Of a stretch of DNA of 64,000 nucleotides, positions 53,641 through 62,723 are shown one piece after another (within the stretch, counting starts at the first letter, position 1; each line of letters opens with the position of its first letter). This DNA comes from Croceibacterium selenioxidans (GTDB lineage: Bacteria; Pseudomonadota; Alphaproteobacteria; Sphingomonadales; Sphingomonadaceae). The translations under genes were made by a program, and so were the position numbers. The notes under the pieces were generated by a model. The model made no database searches. It saw only the letters and a program-made list of their open reading frames with translations, and was not told the origin of the DNA. The stretch spans positions 1,054,001-1,118,000 of the forward strand of contig NZ_JAHFVK010000001.1 of the NCBI RefSeq assembly GCF_018599195.1, given 5' to 3'.

Positions 53641-54399
53641 ATGTCAGACCAGCTCAACCGCCTACTCTCCATTATGGCCCAGCTCCGCGATCCGGAGCAC
53701 GGCTGTGAATGGGACGTCGCTCAGACCTTTTCGACAATCGCACCTTATACGATTGAAGAGGCCTATGAAGTTGCCGATGTGATTGCGCGAGACGATATAG
53801 AGGAACTGCCGGGTGAGCTCGGTGACTTGCTGCTGCAGGTCGTATTCCATGCGCGCATTGCAGAGGAAGCCGGTCTGTTTGCGTTCGAGGATGTAGCTCG
53901 CGCGATCTCCGACAAGATGGAAGCGCGCCATCCGCATATATTTGAGGTGGCGTCCGCGGACGCGAAGCGCCCTGGTTGGGAGGCGCTGAAGGCCGCAGAA
54001 CGCGCGCACAAGGGCGCGGACAGCGCGCTTGATGGGGTGGCACTGGCCTTGCCCGCCTTGCTTCGGGCCGAGAAGCTACAGAAGCGCGCCGCTTCCCAAG
54101 GCTTCGACTGGCCGGATCCGGAAGGTCCTGCAGGGAAACTGAACGAGGAGATCGAAGAACTGCGCGACGCATCGGCCGAGACACAGGTTGAAGAAGCGGG
54201 TGATTTGCTCTTCGCCGCGGTCAACCTGGTACGTGCCTATGGAATCTCGGCCGAGGAAGCTCTGCGTTCGGCCAATGCGAAGTTCGAGCGGCGATATCGG
54301 GCCATGGAATTGTTGGCCAATGGCAGGTTCGCCGAACTCGATCTCGATCGGCAGGAAGCGCTCTGGCAACAGGTGAAGCGGGAGGAAAAGCGCGACTGA
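53641..54399 (+). CDS. mazG: Nucleoside triphosphate pyrophosphohydrolase MazG
   Basis: A 252-residue MazG with two all-alpha NTP-PPase domains. The first has CEWDVAQTFSTIAPYTIEEAYEVADVI and ELGDLLLQVVFHARIAEE (EExxE-12-D metal motif, about residues 40-75). The second has KLNEEIEELRDAS and VEEAGDLLFAAVNLVRAYG (about 165-200). MazG removes aberrant NTPs and can lower ppGpp. The first Trp-Asp in GCEWDVAQ replaces the more usual CPWDxxQ. It is preceded by an AT-only palindrome and converges on hflX. Confidence 0.94.
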   Translation: MSDQLNRLLSIMAQLRDPEHGCEWDVAQTFSTIAPYTIEEAYEVADVIARDDIEELPGELGDLLLQVVFHARIAEEAGLFAFEDVARAISDKMEARHPHIFEVASADAKRPGWEALKAAERAHKGADSALDGVALALPALLRAEKLQKRAASQGFDWPDPEGPAGKLNEEIEELRDASAETQVEEAGDLLFAAVNLVRAYGISAEEALRSANAKFERRYRAMELLANGRFAELDLDRQEALWQQVKREEKRD

Positions 54400-54489
54400 C
54401 TGCTGGATGCCGCTCGGCCCAGGTTTGGCCCCGCCTTCCTGGCCTCGCGGAAAAATTACACTAGGCCTCGTATCCGCTGTCTGAGGCTG

Positions 54490-55764
54490 TCACGCCCGCT
54501 CGCGCGCTCTGAAGCGGTCCATGTCACCCGGTGAAAGCCGGACCTCGTACCAGGCTTGATCGCCTTCGATACCGTGTTCGAGGACTTCGCCGTTTTGATG
54601 CAGCCAGGCCGCACCGGCCCCATCGGACAAGGGCAGTTCGACGCGGTACCTGCGGTGACCTTCGGTCAAGAGCGAGGCCACGCGCGCTTCAAGGGCTTCA
54701 ACCCCTTCCCCTGTGTGCGCCGAGATCAACACCACATCGGGGTTTTCCTCGGCCGCATCCAGCAAGTCGTCGCGCTGGTGCGCGTCAAGCAGGTCGAGCT
54801 TGTTCCACGCCTCGAGAATGGGGATGCCGCCCCCTTCCCCGTTTTCCTCGGCGCCGATGACGCCCAATTCCTCGAGGACATGGAGCACCTGTCCCTTTTG
54901 GGCCGAGTTGTCCGGATTGGCCATGTCGCGCACATGAACAATCAAGTCTGCGGCGGTGACCTCCTCAAGCGTGGCGCGAAATGCGGCAACGAGCTGCGTT
55001 GGAAGGTCGGAGATAAAGCCCACTGTGTCCGACAGAATTGCCTTGTCGATACCGGGCAGTCGAACCGCGCGCATGGCTGGGTCCAAAGTGGCGAAGAGCA
55101 AATCCTCCGCCATGACGTCAGCCCCGGTCATCCGATTGAAAAGTGTCGACTTTCCGGCGTTGGTATAGCCTACAAGCGCGATCACCGGCCAGGGTGCCCT
55201 ACCCCTTCGTTCGCGATGGAGGGCGCGGGTCTTGCGAACCTGCTCAAGGTCCCGGCGCAGTTTGCCCATGCGAGCGCGGATCAAGCGTCGATCGGCCTCG
55301 ATCTGCGTTTCACCCGGACCGCCCAGGAATCCGAAACCGCCGCGTTGCCGTTCTAGGTGAGTCCAACTGCGAACCAGACGGCTTTGCTGATAGTCGAGAT
55401 GCGCCAACTCGACTTGCAGTCGACCTTCGGCAGTAGCCGCGCGCTCTCCGAAGATTTCGAGGATCAAGCCGGTTCTGTCGATGACCTTGCGCTTGAGCCG
55501 TTCCTCGAGGTTGCGTTGCTGGATGGCCGAGAGCGCCCCGTCGATAATCACCAGTTCGGCCTGATCCTGCTCGCACGCGGTGGCGATGCGATCGATCTGG
55601 CCTTCGCCGAACAACGTTCCAGCCCGCACATCGCGCACGGGAACGGTGAAAGCCTCGACGACGACGATTCCGATCGCCATCGCCAGCCCTCTGGCCTCTT
55701 CGAGGCGGGCCTCCGGATCCTCCGCCTGGCGTCCTCGGCGGCGAATGTCCGGACATACAACCAA
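54490..55764 (-). CDS. hflX: GTPase HflX
   Basis: A 424-residue GTPase that splits stalled ribosomes. The N-terminal HflX domain (about 1-180) has EARLEEARGLAMAIG and GEGQIDRIA, then the Gly-rich GGFGFLGGPGETQIEADRR. The G domain shows G1 GYTNAGKSTLFN, G3 DTVGF and NKLD. The first standard start codon in frame is TTG at 55764, but conserved-looking residues continue upstream (DDEFEGEVTRGARA) back to the hfq stop at 55840-55842, without ATG, GTG or TTG. The true start may therefore be non-standard. It follows hfq as in many bacteria. Confidence 0.88.
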   Translation of the reverse strand: MVVCPDIRRRGRQAEDPEARLEEARGLAMAIGIVVVEAFTVPVRDVRAGTLFGEGQIDRIATACEQDQAELVIIDGALSAIQQRNLEERLKRKVIDRTGLILEIFGERAATAEGRLQVELAHLDYQQSRLVRSWTHLERQRGGFGFLGGPGETQIEADRRLIRARMGKLRRDLEQVRKTRALHRERRGRAPWPVIALVGYTNAGKSTLFNRMTGADVMAEDLLFATLDPAMRAVRLPGIDKAILSDTVGFISDLPTQLVAAFRATLEEVTAADLIVHVRDMANPDNSAQKGQVLHVLEELGVIGAEENGEGGGIPILEAWNKLDLLDAHQRDDLLDAAEENPDVVLISAHTGEGVEALEARVASLLTEGHRRYRVELPLSDGAGAAWLHQNGEVLEHGIEGDQAWYEVRLSPGDMDRFRARERA

Positions 55765-55839
55765 GGCCCGCGCCCCGCGGGTTACTTCGCCTTCGAACTC
55801 GTCATCGACAATCAGTGAGTGTGTCCCAGGCCGTCTGGC

Positions 55840-56400
55840 CTAGGCCTCCGAATCTTCGTCGCCGTCAAAATCGGTCGTAAGGTCGACCGGCGCCGCTGGC
55901 TGAATGGTGGAAACCGCGTGCTTGTAGGCGAGTTGCACATAACCTTCGCGTTCGAGCAACATGCAGAACAAATCGTAAGCGGCGATCCGTCCCTGCAACA
56001 TCACCCCGTTGACCAGGAACATCGTGACCTGGACGCCGGCATCGCGGACGCGCGACAGGAAAACGTCTTGCAGCAGGCGCTGTTTGCGCCCTCCGTCACC
56101 CGACGCCTCGAATTGGGATGCGTCGACGGGCTGGCCGGGCATGATGGTCGAAATGGCATGCTTGTATACCAGCTGCGACTGGCCATCCCGGCGGAGCAGG
56201 ATAGAAAAGTTGTCGAACCAAGTGACGATGCCCTGGAGCTTGACGCCCTTGACCAGGAACATGGTCACGGGTGTCTTTTCCCGCCGGAGGTTGTTGAGGA
56301 ACTGGTCCTGGAGATTGGCCGGCCTCATTCCGGTTGCTGCTGGGGCGGGCGCCGGTTCCGGTACAGGTCGCGGTCGCGCACTCAGCTTTTCCTTGGCCAT
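55840..56400 (-). CDS. hfq: Tandem-domain RNA chaperone Hfq
   Basis: A 186-residue protein made of two Hfq (Sm) domains in one chain, at an exact 80-residue offset (about 30-88 and 110-168). Copy 1: [20 protein letters not shown] with Sm2 motif VYKHAIST. Copy 2: [20 protein letters not shown] with AYKHAVST. The YKHA proximal RNA-binding motif is kept in both, but copy 1 has FDNF and copy 2 has YDLF where E. coli has FDQF, and copy 2 has lost the RRER-like rim arginines. The N-terminus is Pro/Ala rich, the C-terminus acidic. Zymomonas mobilis Hfq is also reported to have two Sm domains. It probably forms a trimeric pseudo-hexamer. Its neighbours are ntrX and hflX. Confidence 0.93.
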   Translation of the reverse strand: MAKEKLSARPRPVPEPAPAPAATGMRPANLQDQFLNNLRREKTPVTMFLVKGVKLQGIVTWFDNFSILLRRDGQSQLVYKHAISTIMPGQPVDASQFEASGDGGRKQRLLQDVFLSRVRDAGVQVTMFLVNGVMLQGRIAAYDLFCMLLEREGYVQLAYKHAVSTIQPAAPVDLTTDFDGDEDSEA

Positions 56401-56540
56401 TCAACTGACTCCTTTTGTTGGTGGCCGCTTTGCGGTCCACGTTCTGGCCTTCGCACGAAGCGCTGCCGACAAGTTTCACTCAATCTAGGCGGGAGCTTGG
56501 CGTCCCGTAAATACCAACTTTCACCTAGTGACAGGTATTA

Positions 56541-57923
56541 TCACTCGTTTTCAATTTCATGACGCTCGCTCATTCCCAGGAGCTTCAGCTTGCGGTGAAG
56601 CGCCGAGCGCTCCATCCCGATGAAACCCGCGGTCTTCGAGATGTTCCCCGAAAATCGGCGGATCTGGATGCGCAGGTATTCACGCTCGAAACTCTCTCGC
56701 GCCTCGCGCAAGGGGACCCCCATCAGCGTGGAGATACCTGAGCCATTGTCCGCCGAGCCGCCGGTTATCTCTCCGGGAAGCATGTCCGGCTCGATCCGCT
56801 CCATCCGGTCGCGGGGTGCCAGGATGACGGTGCGTTCGACGACGTTGCGAAGCTGGCGAACGTTGCCTGGCCAATCGTAAGCCTGAAGGGCTGCCATCGC
56901 TTCGGTCGATATCGCCGGAACCGGGAGTCCTTGTTCGCGAGCGTACCGGGTGAAGAAATGCTCCGCGAGGACAGGAATGTCTTCCCGCCGCTCCGAAAGC
57001 GAGGGTACGGCAACTGGAACTACGTTCAGGCGATAGAACAGGTCTTCCCTAAACCGCTTCTCGCCGATCTCCTTTTCCAAGTCGCGGGCGGTCGATGAGA
57101 CAACGCGCACATCGACCCTGATCTGACGATTGCCGCCAGCTCTGACGAAGCTCTGTTCGGTCAGCACGCGAAGGATGCGGGCCTGCGTGCTCATCGGCAT
57201 GTCAGCCACTTCATCCAGGTAGAGAGTGCCACCGTCCGCCATCTCCAGAAGACCGGCACGGACCAGCTTGCCGTCGGCCTCTTCGCCGAACAATTCCTGT
57301 TCGAATCGTTCAGGCGTGATCCGTGCCGAATTCACGGTGACGAAGGCCTTATCGGCTCGGGGACTCCAGGCATGGAGCAGGCGCGCGGCCACTTCCTTGC
57401 CCGAGCCGGCAGGGCCAGTGATCAGAACGCGGCTGCCGGTGTTGGCGACGCGCTTGAGCGTAGCGCGAACCTGGTTGATCGCGCTGGAATTGCCAGTGAA
57501 CTCTTCGGCCAGCGCTATCCCTTCCCGCAGCCGGGCGTTTTCGCGTTGCAACCGTTCGGTTTCGGTGGCCCGGGCGACGAGAAGTAGAAGGCGCTCGGCC
57601 TCGAACGGCTTTTCGATGAAGTCCACCGCTCCCCGGCCGATAGCCGATACGGCTGTGTCGATGTTGCCATGGCCGGAAAAGATGATGACCGGCAACTGCG
57701 GCTCTCGCGCCTTGATCGCGTCGAGAACTTCGAGGCCGTCCATCGGGCTGCCATGAAGCCAGACGTCGAGCAGAACCAAGCTCGGTCGCAACTCGTCGAC
57801 CATGCGCAGCGCGGTGGTGCTGTCGCCGGCCGTTCGGCATCCGTATCCCTCGTCGGTCAATACGCCCGCGACCAGTTCGCGAATATCCTGTTCGTCATCC
57901 ACTACGAGGATGTCGAGGGCCAT
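56541..57923 (-). CDS. ntrX: NtrX response regulator (NtrC family, no GAFTGA)
   Basis: A 460-residue regulator. The receiver (1-120) has Asp in VLLDVWLHGSPMDGLEVL (about 53). The AAA+ domain has Walker A GPAGSGKEVAARLL and Walker B GGTLYLDEVADMPMSTQ. The GAFTGA loop that contacts sigma-54 is absent: FGEEADGKLVRAG stands where FGHEKGAFTGA would be. The C-terminal Fis-type HTH reads GNISKTAGFIGMERSALHRKLK. Known alphaproteobacterial NtrX proteins share this loss and act without sigma-54. It is paired with NtrY (57946-60174), 22 nt upstream. Confidence 0.93.
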   Translation of the reverse strand: MALDILVVDDEQDIRELVAGVLTDEGYGCRTAGDSTTALRMVDELRPSLVLLDVWLHGSPMDGLEVLDAIKAREPQLPVIIFSGHGNIDTAVSAIGRGAVDFIEKPFEAERLLLLVARATETERLQRENARLREGIALAEEFTGNSSAINQVRATLKRVANTGSRVLITGPAGSGKEVAARLLHAWSPRADKAFVTVNSARITPERFEQELFGEEADGKLVRAGLLEMADGGTLYLDEVADMPMSTQARILRVLTEQSFVRAGGNRQIRVDVRVVSSTARDLEKEIGEKRFREDLFYRLNVVPVAVPSLSERREDIPVLAEHFFTRYAREQGLPVPAISTEAMAALQAYDWPGNVRQLRNVVERTVILAPRDRMERIEPDMLPGEITGGSADNGSGISTLMGVPLREARESFEREYLRIQIRRFSGNISKTAGFIGMERSALHRKLKLLGMSERHEIENE

Positions 57924-57945
57924 CAGTTCATCTCCATTTGCAGGC

Positions 57946-60174
57946 TCACTCGGCCGCCTCGGTTCTGGCGCCGGCCGCCATAGGGTCGCGCGCGAAGCGA
58001 AGCGTCGCGCAAGTGCCTCCGTCGGAAGCGGAGGAGAAGTTCAACTCACCGCCATGCTCTTCGACGATCTTCTTGACGATCGCGAGGCCCAAGCCGGTAC
58101 CTTTCTCGCGCGTCGTGACGTAGGGCTCCATGATGCGCTCGCCACCTTGCGGGAGCCCGATACCGTTATCGCTGACGCGGATCGTCACCTGCTGCTCGCC
58201 GTCTTCTACCGCGACGGCAATCCGGCCGCGGTAGTCCGGCCCGGCATCGCGAGCTCTTGCCTCAATCGCTTCGGCGGCATTCTTGAGTACGTTGGTCATC
58301 GCCTGGCCGAACTGGTGCCTGTCGCAAGCGATTGGAGGAATTTCACCGGACATCGAGAACCCGTAATCGATCTCCGGGTGCCCGACTTCTTGCAGAAACA
58401 GAGCCTGGCGGACGAGATCGACAGCGTCTTCCTGTCGGAATACCGGCTTGGGCAGGCGCGCAAAGGAGGAAAATTCGTCCACCATGCGGCGCAACTCGCC
58501 GACCTGACGGATAATCGTGCCGGTCAGTTCCTCGAACAGCTCGCCGTCCTGCTCTATCTGCTTGCGATAGCGACGCTTGATGCGTTCGGTCGCGAGCTGG
58601 ATCGGGGTTAGCGGGTTCTTGATTTCGTGCGCGATACGCCGCGCGACATCCGACCATGCGGCTTGGCGCTGATCGATCAATTGGCGCGTAATGTCCTCGA
58701 AGGTGATCACGTGGCCATCTGAGGTCGGGGCGATGTTGACCGCGAGCGTCAGCAATTCGCCGCCCTTGCGGTACTGCACGACACCACTGCTGGCTCCACT
58801 GCGCAGGAGTGTGGCGATCTGCGGCGCAACTTCTGCGAGATTGACGCCGAGCGGCATCGGGCCGACGCGGTCGAGCAAGAGGGTTTGCGCCGAATTGTTC
58901 ATCAGGGCGACTTGCCCTTCGGTATCGACCGAGACAATTCCCGCCGTGATCGACTGGATGACCGCCTCGGTAAAGGCGCGGCGCTCGGCCAACTGGCGAT
59001 TGACGCCCATCAGGGCTGTGGTCTGCCGTTCGATCTGTTCGGTCATGCGATTGAACGCGCGGTTGAGCAGGCCGATCTCGTCGGGACCCGTGCGCCCGGC
59101 GACCCTTAGGGAATAGTTGCCCGCACCTACCTCGCGGGCGGCTGTCACAAGCTGGGTGAGCGGCTTGACCTGCCGATCCGCAAAGCGAAGCGCGAACCAT
59201 ACCGCCAGGCCAACAAGCGCCAGAGACATGCCGAACAGAGCGAGATTGAACTGAACCTGGAGCACTCGTGCGCGCCGGGTGAAGTCCTCGTAATTCCTCA
59301 GAACCGTTCTTGCCTGTTGCCACTGGCTCATCGCATCGGCGCGTAAGTTCCTTTCTGCATAGAGAAAGATTCCGGCTTTTAAGTCGACGGGGGCAACCGC
59401 CTCAATGCTGTCCTGGCGAGCCGTGACCACCACGGGCTCGCCGCTCGACAGGCGCTTCAGTGTCTCAGGCGAGATGCGTTGCCGGGCGCTGTCTTCGTCT
59501 GGGTCGGCGATCACTTCGGTGATCAACTCGCCGTTCGGCTGAAGCCGCAGGATCGCGCTTTCGTTGAGTTCGCGCGCCAGAACCTGAAGATAGAACTGCT
59601 CGACAAAATCGTCGCTGCTGAAGGCGACCCTGCCCAGGACGTATCGCAGGTCCTCGGTCATGGCGACCGTGGTCTTGCCGATTTCTTCCTGGTTTTGCTC
59701 GTAATAGCCGCGAGCCAGCCGATTGGCGTTCTCGAGCATTCCCCGTGAATCGTCGGAGAACCAGAAGCCCACGCCGGACTGGAACAACACGCTGGCAAAG
59801 ACCGCGACAAACAGCGTCGGGACGGCCGCCACCAGCGAAAAGAAGAACACCAGATTGACGTGAAGCCGTGCGGTGGTGTCGCCCGCCCTGCGGATCGCCA
59901 GGCGCCGCCCGAGCAGCACCAGCAGCGCCATCGCCGGGATCAGCGACCCAACCAGCATCGCTGCGGCCTGAGCGGAGGGGACGAGTCGATCCTGGTTAGA
60001 ACTATTGAGCGCCAGCCAGGAGCTCGCCAGCATGACAACCAATGTCGCCCCGAAAACGACCTCAAGCCAAAGATAAACGTTCACCCGCCGGGCGTGAACC
60101 ATTCCACGCCGCCACCAACGGGGTACGCGAATGGGCCTATCTGAGCCCGCTACAGGACCGGGGGGGTCGTCCAT
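57946..60174 (-). CDS. ntrY: NtrY sensor histidine kinase
   Basis: A 742-residue membrane kinase. Several N-terminal helices (about 30-140) are followed by a periplasmic segment (about 150-290), a further helix, HAMP (about 310-365: RQVKPLTQLVTAAREVGAGN), PAS (about 375-490), HisKA with His in [24 protein letters not shown] (about residue 518) and HATPase (NVLKNAAEAI, VSDNGIGLP, KGTGLGLAIVKKIVEEHGG). It phosphorylates NtrX and acts in nitrogen and redox responses. ATG 60174 (MDDPPGPVAG) is preferred over frame extension to 60444, which would overlap ntrC. Confidence 0.92.
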   Translation of the reverse strand: MDDPPGPVAGSDRPIRVPRWWRRGMVHARRVNVYLWLEVVFGATLVVMLASSWLALNSSNQDRLVPSAQAAAMLVGSLIPAMALLVLLGRRLAIRRAGDTTARLHVNLVFFFSLVAAVPTLFVAVFASVLFQSGVGFWFSDDSRGMLENANRLARGYYEQNQEEIGKTTVAMTEDLRYVLGRVAFSSDDFVEQFYLQVLARELNESAILRLQPNGELITEVIADPDEDSARQRISPETLKRLSSGEPVVVTARQDSIEAVAPVDLKAGIFLYAERNLRADAMSQWQQARTVLRNYEDFTRRARVLQVQFNLALFGMSLALVGLAVWFALRFADRQVKPLTQLVTAAREVGAGNYSLRVAGRTGPDEIGLLNRAFNRMTEQIERQTTALMGVNRQLAERRAFTEAVIQSITAGIVSVDTEGQVALMNNSAQTLLLDRVGPMPLGVNLAEVAPQIATLLRSGASSGVVQYRKGGELLTLAVNIAPTSDGHVITFEDITRQLIDQRQAAWSDVARRIAHEIKNPLTPIQLATERIKRRYRKQIEQDGELFEELTGTIIRQVGELRRMVDEFSSFARLPKPVFRQEDAVDLVRQALFLQEVGHPEIDYGFSMSGEIPPIACDRHQFGQAMTNVLKNAAEAIEARARDAGPDYRGRIAVAVEDGEQQVTIRVSDNGIGLPQGGERIMEPYVTTREKGTGLGLAIVKKIVEEHGGELNFSSASDGGTCATLRFARDPMAAGARTEAAE

Positions 60175-60236
60175 CGTTGCAGAGTTACAACGGTCCTGTT
60201 GCAAAAATGCAAGGGGTTTTTCGCCGAACCGAGAGC

Positions 60237-61646
60237 CTATCCCCGGCGTGAGAAGCGTTCCGGATCGATTTGCAGGTCGTCGAGCCGCTTTCGGAGCGTG
60301 TTGCGGTTGATTCCCAGCAATTGTGCCGCCCGTAGCTGGTTGCCACCCGTTTCCAGCAGCGCGTGTTCGAACAAGGGGACCTCGAACGCTGCGAGGGCCT
60401 CGTGATAGAGCGCCCCGGGTGCCGGCTTGCCGCGCGTCAGCCAAGACGCGAGCGCGCTGTCGAAGCTAGCCTCCCGAGTGGGCTCGGCCGTGGGCCGATC
60501 TGCCAGCAGTTGACGAACGATAGCCGTGTCCAGCTCCTCTTCACGCGAAAGGAGCGCCGCGCGAAACACGAAGTTGCGCAATTCCCTTACATTGCCTCGC
60601 CAAGGTTGCGCCTCGAGCAGGTTGGCCGCTTCTTTTGACAGGCGACGCGCCGGGAGTCCCTCCTCCGCGGCCTGGCGGAGAAAGTGGCGCGCCAGGGGTT
60701 CGACGTCGCCCTTGCGCTCTCGCAACGGCGGTAGGTCGATCGGCACCACATTGAGGCGATAGTAGAGATCCTCGCGGAAGCTGCCTGCAGAGATCATCGG
60801 CACGAGGTCGCGATTGGTCGCCGAGATAATGCGCACGTCGATAGCGATCTCTTCGCGCCCACCGACGCGGCGGATTCTGCCCGACTGCAGCGCGCGCAAC
60901 AGCCGAGTCTGTGCTTCGGGGGGCATGTCGCCGATTTCGTCAAGGAACAGCGTCCCGCCGTTGGCCTGCTCGAATTTGCCGATGGACCGATTGACGGCGC
61001 CGGTGAAGGCACCCTTCTCGTGCCCGAAGAGCTCGCTCTCGATCAGTTCGCGCGGAATTGCTGCGGTGTTGACCGCCACGAACGGCCCGGTCCGTCGGGA
61101 ACCAAGCTCGTGGATCGCCTCGGCCACGAGTTCCTTGCCAGTGCCGGATTCGCCGAGGATCAACACGGTGAGATCATTCCGCAGCACGCGGGTGATCATG
61201 CGATAGACGTCCTGCATCGCCTGGCTGCGGCCTATTAACGGCAAGCCCTCCCCTGCCTCGTCCCCGCTGGGGCCGCTGCTTCCGCGCGCGTCAGCGGCCT
61301 GGCAGGCGGCGCGGACCAGTTCATCCAGGTCGAACGGTTTGGGGAAATACTCGAACGCGCCCGTATCCGTGGCGCGGACCGCAGTATCGAGAGTGTTCTG
61401 TGCCGACAGGATTATGACGGGCATTTCTGGGTAGGCGCGGTGAACTTCACCCAGCGTTTCGATCCCGTCGCCATCGGTCAGGACAACATCGGTCAGCATG
61501 ACCTCGTAGCTACCCTTGCCCAGCAATTTGTCGCGGCCGGCGATGCTGTCGCAGCGGTCCACGGTGAAAGCCTCGGCCTCGAGTGCCGCCGTAATGACCG
61601 TGGCGATCGATACGTCGTCTTCGACCAGCAGGGCGCGTCTCGCCAT
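60237..61646 (-). CDS. ntrC: Nitrogen regulator NtrC
   Basis: A 469-residue sigma-54 activator. The receiver has Asp in VMLTDVVLTDGDGIE (about 53). The AAA+ domain has Walker A GESGTGKELVAEAIH, an intact FGHEKGAFTGAVNRS (GAFTGA), Walker B GGTLFLDEIGDMPPEAQ and the C-terminal Fis-like HTH (GGNQLRAAQLLGINRNTLRKRL). It activates nitrogen-assimilation genes when phosphorylated by NtrB, encoded just upstream. This makes a clear contrast with NtrX nearby, which has lost GAFTGA. Confidence 0.96.
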   Translation of the reverse strand: MARRALLVEDDVSIATVITAALEAEAFTVDRCDSIAGRDKLLGKGSYEVMLTDVVLTDGDGIETLGEVHRAYPEMPVIILSAQNTLDTAVRATDTGAFEYFPKPFDLDELVRAACQAADARGSSGPSGDEAGEGLPLIGRSQAMQDVYRMITRVLRNDLTVLILGESGTGKELVAEAIHELGSRRTGPFVAVNTAAIPRELIESELFGHEKGAFTGAVNRSIGKFEQANGGTLFLDEIGDMPPEAQTRLLRALQSGRIRRVGGREEIAIDVRIISATNRDLVPMISAGSFREDLYYRLNVVPIDLPPLRERKGDVEPLARHFLRQAAEEGLPARRLSKEAANLLEAQPWRGNVRELRNFVFRAALLSREEELDTAIVRQLLADRPTAEPTREASFDSALASWLTRGKPAPGALYHEALAAFEVPLFEHALLETGGNQLRAAQLLGINRNTLRKRLDDLQIDPERFSRRG

Positions 61647-61658
61647 GCTCTTTCCTTC

Positions 61659-62723
61659 CTATTTCGCCATGGGCAGATGCACGCGGAAATGCGTCCACCC
61701 GCCGGTGGCATCGCGTTCGTGACCGATACGACCGTCCATGTCGCGCACCAGCTTGTTGACTAGTGCCAGCCCCAGGCCCTGGCCGTTCTTCTTGCTCGAG
61801 ACGAACGGCTCGAAAATGTGATCGCGCAGTGCCGGATCGATGCCCGGCCCGTTGTCGCTGACCTGGATCTCGATCGGCAGCTTGACCGGTCGGCCAAGGC
61901 GCATGACGTTTCGCGCCAGTCCACTGACGAAGCGCGTCCGGATGATGATCTCCGGAGCCTTCTGCCCCTGGGAGGCATCGCGGGCATTGCCGATCAGGTT
62001 GATCAGGACCTGGACCAACGCTCCCTCGTTGGCGAGGACCGGCGGCAGCGAAGGGTCGAATTCTTCGCGGATGCGGATTTCGTCATCGCTTGCGGCGCTG
62101 ACGGTGTCGCACGCTCGCCTCACCGCGGCGTGGAGATTGAACGGCGCCACGGGCTCTGGTTGCTCGCGTCCGAGGCGCTGCATCCGGTCGATGAGCTGGG
62201 CAATGCGGTCAACCTCGTCGGTGATCAGGTCGGTGAGCTTTCGGTCGCCCTCCTCCAACTTGCGGGCGACGAGTTGGGCAGCACCGCGAATGGCCGAGAG
62301 CGGGTTCTTGATCTCATGCGCAAGCACCGCCGGGCCACGCAGGGCCACGGCGCGATCTTCTTCCCCCATGCGCTCTTCCTGCCCGGCATCGGAAAGGGTT
62401 ACCACTCGCCAGCCCGGGTGCGCCGGCAAGGCCGATACCGTCAGGTTTATCAACGCGGATCGGCCTTCGACCGTGATCGGCACACCCCGAGCCACCAGCT
62501 GGGTCTCCTCGCCGCGAAGCCTCTCCGCGATCTGGCTGTCGGGAAACGAGATCACATCGAGCAACGGCACACCCACAAGCCGACGGGCGCTTCGGCCGAT
62601 CAGGTTCTCGCCACCGGGATTTACCTGCGCAATGGTAAGATCGGGCGCCAGCAGAATGAGGCCGAAGGTCAGACCCGCTATCTGTTCTCTGGGATCGGGT
62701 GTGCCCGGCTCGACTTGGATCAC
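61659..62723 (-). CDS. ntrB: Nitrogen sensor kinase NtrB
   Basis: A 354-residue soluble kinase. The PAS domain (about 15-125) has [25 protein letters not shown], HisKA has His in [22 protein letters not shown] (about residue 138), and HATPase has [31 protein letters not shown] and [15 protein letters not shown]. NtrB phosphorylates NtrC under nitrogen limitation, controlled by PII. The start is GTG 62723, overlapping the dusB stop; the open frame beyond it lies inside dusB and is rejected. It is 12 nt before ntrC. Confidence 0.94.
   Translation of the reverse strand: MIQVEPGTPDPREQIAGLTFGLILLAPDLTIAQVNPGGENLIGRSARRLVGVPLLDVISFPDSQIAERLRGEETQLVARGVPITVEGRSALINLTVSALPAHPGWRVVTLSDAGQEERMGEEDRAVALRGPAVLAHEIKNPLSAIRGAAQLVARKLEEGDRKLTDLITDEVDRIAQLIDRMQRLGREQPEPVAPFNLHAAVRRACDTVSAASDDEIRIREEFDPSLPPVLANEGALVQVLINLIGNARDASQGQKAPEIIIRTRFVSGLARNVMRLGRPVKLPIEIQVSDNGPGIDPALRDHIFEPFVSSKKNGQGLGLALVNKLVRDMDGRIGHERDATGGWTHFRVHLPMAK

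Noticed and set aside
60175-60444. Extension of ntrY to 832 residues
   Set aside because: It would overlap the end of ntrC by about 200 nt and adds only low-complexity Arg/Gly sequence; ATG 60174 is adequate.
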